Assembly (NCBI GenBank): GCA_947447665.1
Contig: CANFJX010000006.1
Coordinates: 1 to 64,000, forward strand
Direction: 5' to 3'
DNA: 64,000 nucleotides
Origin: Bacteriovoracaceae bacterium
Lineage (GTDB): Bacteria; Bdellovibrionota; UBA1018
Position 1 is the first letter of the stretch; each line of letters starts with the position of its first letter. Both the position numbers and the translations under genes were made by a program. Under the pieces are notes generated by a model. That model was not told the DNA's origin, made no database searches, and saw nothing but the letters and a program-made list of their open reading frames with translations. Below, in pieces: positions 60,920 to 64,000 of this stretch.

Positions 60920-61558
60920 ATGATCCTCAAATTTCCAGATCCGCGCAAATCGACCCCCGAGGGAATCGTCGCCATCGGCGGCGACCTCGAACCTGAGAGC
61001 CTTAAATTGGCTTACAGTATGGGAATATTTCCTTGGCCAATCGAAGACTTCCCCCTCGCCTGGTTTTGCCCTCCCGAACGGGCGATCTTGGAATTTGACC
61101 AACTCCACGTGCCTCGGTCGCTAAAGAAGGTGATTCAGAAGCATCCGTTTCAACTCACCTTTAACCAAGCCTTTAGGCAAGTCATTCAGGAGTGCGCCCA
61201 TACTCCACGAGCAGGACAAGACGGAACCTGGATTACTCCAGAGATGATTGAAGCTTATTCAGTTTTTAATCAGTTAGGTTACGCCTCCAGCGTCGAAGTC
61301 TGGAAAGAAGGCATCCTGATCGGGGGAATCTACGGTGTTGAAGTCGAAAGCATATTTTCGGCTGAAAGTATGTTTCATCATGTCCCGAACGCTTCGAAAA
61401 TCGCACTACTCTATCTAATTCAGCATCTACAATCCAAAGGACTTACCTGGATCGACATTCAAGTCATGACTCCGCATATGGAAAAACTGGGTGCACGGAT
61501 TATTTCGAGGGACGCATTTTTAGACCGGGTCCGATCAAATTTAAAAGCAAAGCTCTGA
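60920..61558 (+). CDS. aat: Leucyl/phenylalanyl-tRNA--protein transferase
   Basis: 212 aa. Adds Leu or Phe to N-terminal Arg/Lys of proteins, marking them for ClpSP degradation (N-end rule). Family blocks: GIVAIGGDLEPESLKLAYSM, GIFPWPIEDFPLAWFCPPER, DGTWITPEMIEAYSVFNQLG and GGIYGVEVESIFSAESMFHH are all intact. Length normal. Follows otsA by 42 bp, perhaps in the same transcript. Downstream lies a hairpin shared with the opposite gene. Confidence 0.96.
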   Translation: MILKFPDPRKSTPEGIVAIGGDLEPESLKLAYSMGIFPWPIEDFPLAWFCPPERAILEFDQLHVPRSLKKVIQKHPFQLTFNQAFRQVIQECAHTPRAGQDGTWITPEMIEAYSVFNQLGYASSVEVWKEGILIGGIYGVEVESIFSAESMFHHVPNASKIALLYLIQHLQSKGLTWIDIQVMTPHMEKLGARIISRDAFLDRVRSNLKAKL

Positions 61559-61592
61559 AAAAAAAAGGGGCCCTGCGCGGTGCAGAGCCCCT
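61558..61592 (-). terminator. Intrinsic terminator for the minus-strand group
   Basis: On the minus strand AGGGGCTCTGC pairs with GCAGGGCCCCT (61592-61566, one mismatched pair, loop ACCGC) and is followed by nine T (61566-61558). A strong rho-independent terminator for 62157-61621. On the plus strand the same hairpin lies just after aat but has A's before it and no good T-run after it. Confidence 0.93.
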
Positions 61593-61620
61593 AAGATTCG
61601 ATTCATTTGCTTGTTTTTCG

Positions 61621-62157
61621 CTAACTCTTTCGCTTGAGCGACAAGGTCAGAGTGAATTCAGCCACAGGCTCATTGCCGAGCTTGGAGGGCACCGTAGCTG
61701 TGACACGAACAGGCATGCTCTCGCGCTCACCGGACTCAGTCGCTTTTTGAACTAGTTTACGGATCGCTTCGCCATCCTCACAAGTAAAAAGCACATCGCC
61801 TTCGGCGCGCTTCAGGAAGCTAGCTTGGAAGTCCTTAAATACTAAGGAAACCAGATCGCCCTCTTCCTGAATGAGTCGCATCGCAATCAGACCACCCGCG
61901 CAGTCCGCACCTGCTGCAAGAACTCCAAAATACATCGAGTTCAAGTGGTTCTTAGTCCTCCGATTCAAGGGGACTTTCACCACACAACGAGCGTTAGACA
62001 ACTCAGTGACTACCGGAGAGATAAAAAAGAGCACCGGAACCTTTAGAAGCCCAAAGGCCCTCAGGTAGAACGTATCCCGATACTTGGGTGGCACTTTTTT
62101 GGCTAAAGGCCCAGCCACCCATTTGGTCAAGGACTCCGCAGCCTGATTCAAGCGCAT
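61621..62157 (-). CDS. DUF4442-like hotdog-fold protein
   Basis: 178 aa. The segment VPLNRRTKNHLNSMYFGVLA then AGADCAGGLIAM is typical of DUF4442 thioesterase-like hotdog proteins (Asn-His after basic residues). KVPVLFFISPVVTELS precedes it and EFTLTLSLKRKS ends it. Possibly a thioesterase acting on acyl groups or a lipid-binding protein; no experimentally based role is known to me. Starts 3 bp after the stop of the basic 70-aa gene, so the two are translated together. Confidence 0.85.
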   Translation of the reverse strand: MRLNQAAESLTKWVAGPLAKKVPPKYRDTFYLRAFGLLKVPVLFFISPVVTELSNARCVVKVPLNRRTKNHLNSMYFGVLAAGADCAGGLIAMRLIQEEGDLVSLVFKDFQASFLKRAEGDVLFTCEDGEAIRKLVQKATESGERESMPVRVTATVPSKLGNEPVAEFTLTLSLKRKS

Positions 62158-62160
62158 GAA

Positions 62161-62373
62161 TTACTTCTTTTTAGCTTTCTTTTTACGGAAAGCAGCCTTC
62201 TTTTCAGTAGACCGCTTAGACTTTGTATCAAAGTAGGACTTCGCAACTGCGCGATCGGAATTCAACTTTAGAACGCGCTTTTTGCGTCCTTCAGCCTTCT
62301 TCTTGCGTCGAGCATTCAGAAGAACACCTTTTTCTTGCTGTTTTGCGGCCGGGGTTTGTGTTTCTGTTGTCAT
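62161..62373 (-). CDS. Very basic 70-aa protein
   Basis: 70 aa, with about 20 Lys and nine Arg, no Cys, and few hydrophobic residues. Patches ARRKKKAEGRKKRVLK and KKAAFRKKKAKKK suggest nucleic-acid or ribosome binding; a central SYFDTKSKR is the only aromatic part. The family is not recognised. Possibly a histone-H1-like or ribosome-associated protein. In the same transcript as the DUF4442-like gene (3-bp gap). Confidence 0.7.
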   Translation of the reverse strand: MTTETQTPAAKQQEKGVLLNARRKKKAEGRKKRVLKLNSDRAVAKSYFDTKSKRSTEKKAAFRKKKAKKK

Positions 62374-62520
62374 AACTCAAAATCCTTGTTTCAAAATTTT
62401 CTCGGCTTTGGACGAATGATCCCACTCCTGGTGGAACTGAACGCCTAGCCTATCGAAGTAAACTCACGTCTACCCCAAACTGATTGAGATTTCCAGCTTA
62501 GATTTGCTTAAACCGTAAGC

Positions 62521-64000
62521 TTAGTGCTGCCGAGGGCCCCGTTCAAACGTTCGTCGGCTCTTACCGAACTTTCCTGGGCGTGAATCACCACCGCTGCGGA
62601 AGTCCCCGCCGCGTCGATCCTGATCTCTGCGCGGCGATGGATAAGGTCGTGAGCCGCCATCAGAATCTGAGTTTTTTCGAATCGACGTGCGCACGATAGA
62701 TAAGGTCCGTTGACCACCCTCTTCTGCTGCTGCAGCAGCAGGAGCTCGCTCCGCCGCAAAAATCTCAGGGAACAAAAGACAGAGAAATCGTCCTGCGATT
62801 TCATCGACGGGCTTGCCTGTTAATTCTTGTTTCCAACTTGGATCGAGAAGTTCAATCGCTCTTGCAAAATTCACCTGAGTGCGGAAAGGCTCAAGAAGAT
62901 TCCCAATCTTCTTAGTTCCAACCTCTTTACGGGTCGGAATTTTTCCTTCCTTCATTTTTCTCTGCGTAAATTTCTCAATCCTGTGAATCAGGCCGCGCTG
63001 ACTCGGAGTCACCAAGCTGACTGCAAAGCCAGACTGACCGCTTCGTGCAGTTCGACCAATTCGGTGAACGTAGGAGTCCATTTCACGCGGGATGGAGTAA
63101 TTCAAAACATGGGTAATACCCTGAACATCGAGTCCTCTCGAAGCCACATCGGTACAGACCAAGATTTTTACTTTTTTGTCTCGAAAAGATTGCATGACGC
63201 GCTCACGAGCTGACTGATCGAGATCCCCATGAAGGCAATCGACTGGATAACTCTTTCCTCGAAGGAATTGAGTCAGATCGACGACCATACTCTTGGTCTG
63301 GCAAAAAATAATTCCGTAAAAACGATCGGCTGATTCAATCAACTTACAAAGGACTTCAGGCTTATTTGACTCCTGCGTGCTGTAGTAAATTTGTTCCAGG
63401 GTCGCGGGAAGCATTTCCGTGCGATTGACCTGAACTTGCTTTGGATTTCTCAGATACTCGTCCGCTACACGTCGAACACCGGGACTCATGGTCGCTGAGA
63501 AAAGCCAAGTATTGCACATGCCTGGAGGGATCTTGCCCAAAATGAATTCTAAATCTTCTTTAAAGCCCATCGAGATCATTTCGTCCGCTTCATCCAAAAC
63601 GACCAACTCTACTTGATCTAATTTAAGGGAGCCCTTTTCGAGATGATCCACAACACGACCCGGGGTTCCGACTACGACCGCAGGACCTCTCTTAAGACCC
63701 TTTAGTTGGTCTCCGTAGCCAGTGCCTCCGTAAATCGGAAGCGCCTGAACGCCTTTAAATTTTCCAATGAGGTCAATCTGCTTAGAGACCTGGAGTGCCA
63801 ACTCACGGGTTGGACAAAGAATGATGGACTGAACTGCACGAATCGTTGGATCCAGTCGCTCAATTAAAGGAATTGCGAAAGCCGCTGTTTTCCCTGTACC
63901 GGTCGCTGCGAGCCCCAAAAAGTCGGTAGGAGCAGCAGCAAGAAGAATCGGCAAAGCTTGCGCCTGGATCGGGCTCGGAGTCGTATAACCGAGCTCCTGA
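62521..64000 (-). CDS. DEAD-box ATP-dependent RNA helicase, 5' end cut by window edge
   Basis: At least 492 codons; the reading frame continues beyond the right edge. The Q motif GYTTPSPIQAQALP is at the start of what is seen, then motif I AATGTGKTAAF, Ia PTRELALQ, II VVLDEADEMISMGF, III FSATMS, V VCTDVASRGLD, and VI HRIGRTARSG. After the core, a C-terminal region includes an Ala/Glu stretch and a Arg/Gly/Asp-rich tail (DQDRRGGDFRSGGDSR). It resembles DeaD/CsdA-type helicases for ribosome assembly and cold growth. The insertion LLAAAPTDFLG between Q motif and motif I is slightly longer than usual. Confidence 0.95.
   Translation of the reverse strand, partial: QELGYTTPSPIQAQALPILLAAAPTDFLGLAATGTGKTAAFAIPLIERLDPTIRAVQSIILCPTRELALQVSKQIDLIGKFKGVQALPIYGGTGYGDQLKGLKRGPAVVVGTPGRVVDHLEKGSLKLDQVELVVLDEADEMISMGFKEDLEFILGKIPPGMCNTWLFSATMSPGVRRVADEYLRNPKQVQVNRTEMLPATLEQIYYSTQESNKPEVLCKLIESADRFYGIIFCQTKSMVVDLTQFLRGKSYPVDCLHGDLDQSARERVMQSFRDKKVKILVCTDVASRGLDVQGITHVLNYSIPREMDSYVHRIGRTARSGQSGFAVSLVTPSQRGLIHRIEKFTQRKMKEGKIPTRKEVGTKKIGNLLEPFRTQVNFARAIELLDPSWKQELTGKPVDEIAGRFLCLLFPEIFAAERAPAAAAAEEGGQRTLSIVRTSIRKNSDSDGGSRPYPSPRRDQDRRGGDFRSGGDSRPGKFGKSRRTFERGPRQH

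Noticed and set aside
1-64000. CRISPR arrays, tRNA or rRNA genes
   Set aside because: No regular repeat-spacer pattern, and no cloverleaf or rRNA-like sequence was found by reading; a tRNAscan/Infernal run would be needed to exclude short RNAs.

Overview
The window is a densely packed bacterial chromosome segment of moderate G+C with very short gaps between genes. Several features point to a Gram-negative, predatory- or gliding-type lineage of the former Deltaproteobacteria, most likely Bdellovibrionota (inference; there is no rRNA here). These are an FHA protein with an AgmX/PglI-type C-terminal domain encoded beside two large TPR proteins and an OMP_myx_plus-like beta-barrel, an astacin-type secreted protease, many lipoproteins and outer-membrane barrels, a menaquinone prenyltransferase with its polyprenyl synthase, and an Aat N-end-rule transferase. 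The left edge cuts a REP-type Y1 transposase. The right edge cuts a DEAD-box RNA helicase.

Layout. 1-6 kb: truncated transposase, an NtrC-type regulator with its sensor kinase, a GT87 membrane glycosyltransferase and an astacin protease. 6-11 kb: metG, an unknown protein, a TonB-like protein, and a membrane-anchored sigma-region-4/zinc-finger fusion preceded by four 13-bp repeats. 11-15 kb: a lipoprotein, then a minus-strand envelope operon (coiled-coil/repeat protein, FecR-like protein, beta-barrel, zinc aminopeptidase-like lipoprotein). 15-18 kb: argS, an RsuA/RluB pseudouridine synthase and a ferredoxin-like protein with one cysteine ligand replaced by Asp; a 54-bp imperfect palindrome lies between the last two. 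18-29 kb: a probable Glt/gliding-type trans-envelope cluster read on the minus strand behind uppP and htpX. 29-41 kb: an FG-GAP lipoprotein and a decayed copy of part of it, acnA, a 2OG-Fe(II) oxygenase, a B12-binding radical SAM protein, a LOG-family protein, an HU-like protein, and the tyrosine-catabolism pair FAH/maiA.

41-43 kb: a cobalamin-binding sensor-like protein with a CarH-type W-x9-EH signature, followed by a receiver-histidine kinase; its ribosome site lies inside a 14-position hairpin. 43-52 kb: a full kdp potassium-uptake operon (28-aa small membrane protein, kdpF, kdpA, kdpB, kdpC, outer-membrane barrel, kinase-less KdpD, separate kinase) whose kinase carries Gln where the phospho-accepting His belongs. 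52-57 kb: acyl-CoA dehydrogenase, MenA-like prenyltransferase, polyprenyl synthase, HAD-like protein and a secreted GQK-repeat protein. 57-64 kb: GH15 glycosidase divergent from otsA, aat, a DUF4442-like protein, a very basic 70-aa protein and the DEAD-box helicase.

The most interesting items are the putative B12/light sensory pair with its masked ribosome site, the degenerate Kdp kinase, the sigma4-ZAS-membrane fusion with its repeats, the 54-bp palindrome, and the Asp-substituted ferredoxin. All functional calls come from motifs and domain order read by eye. No database search was run.
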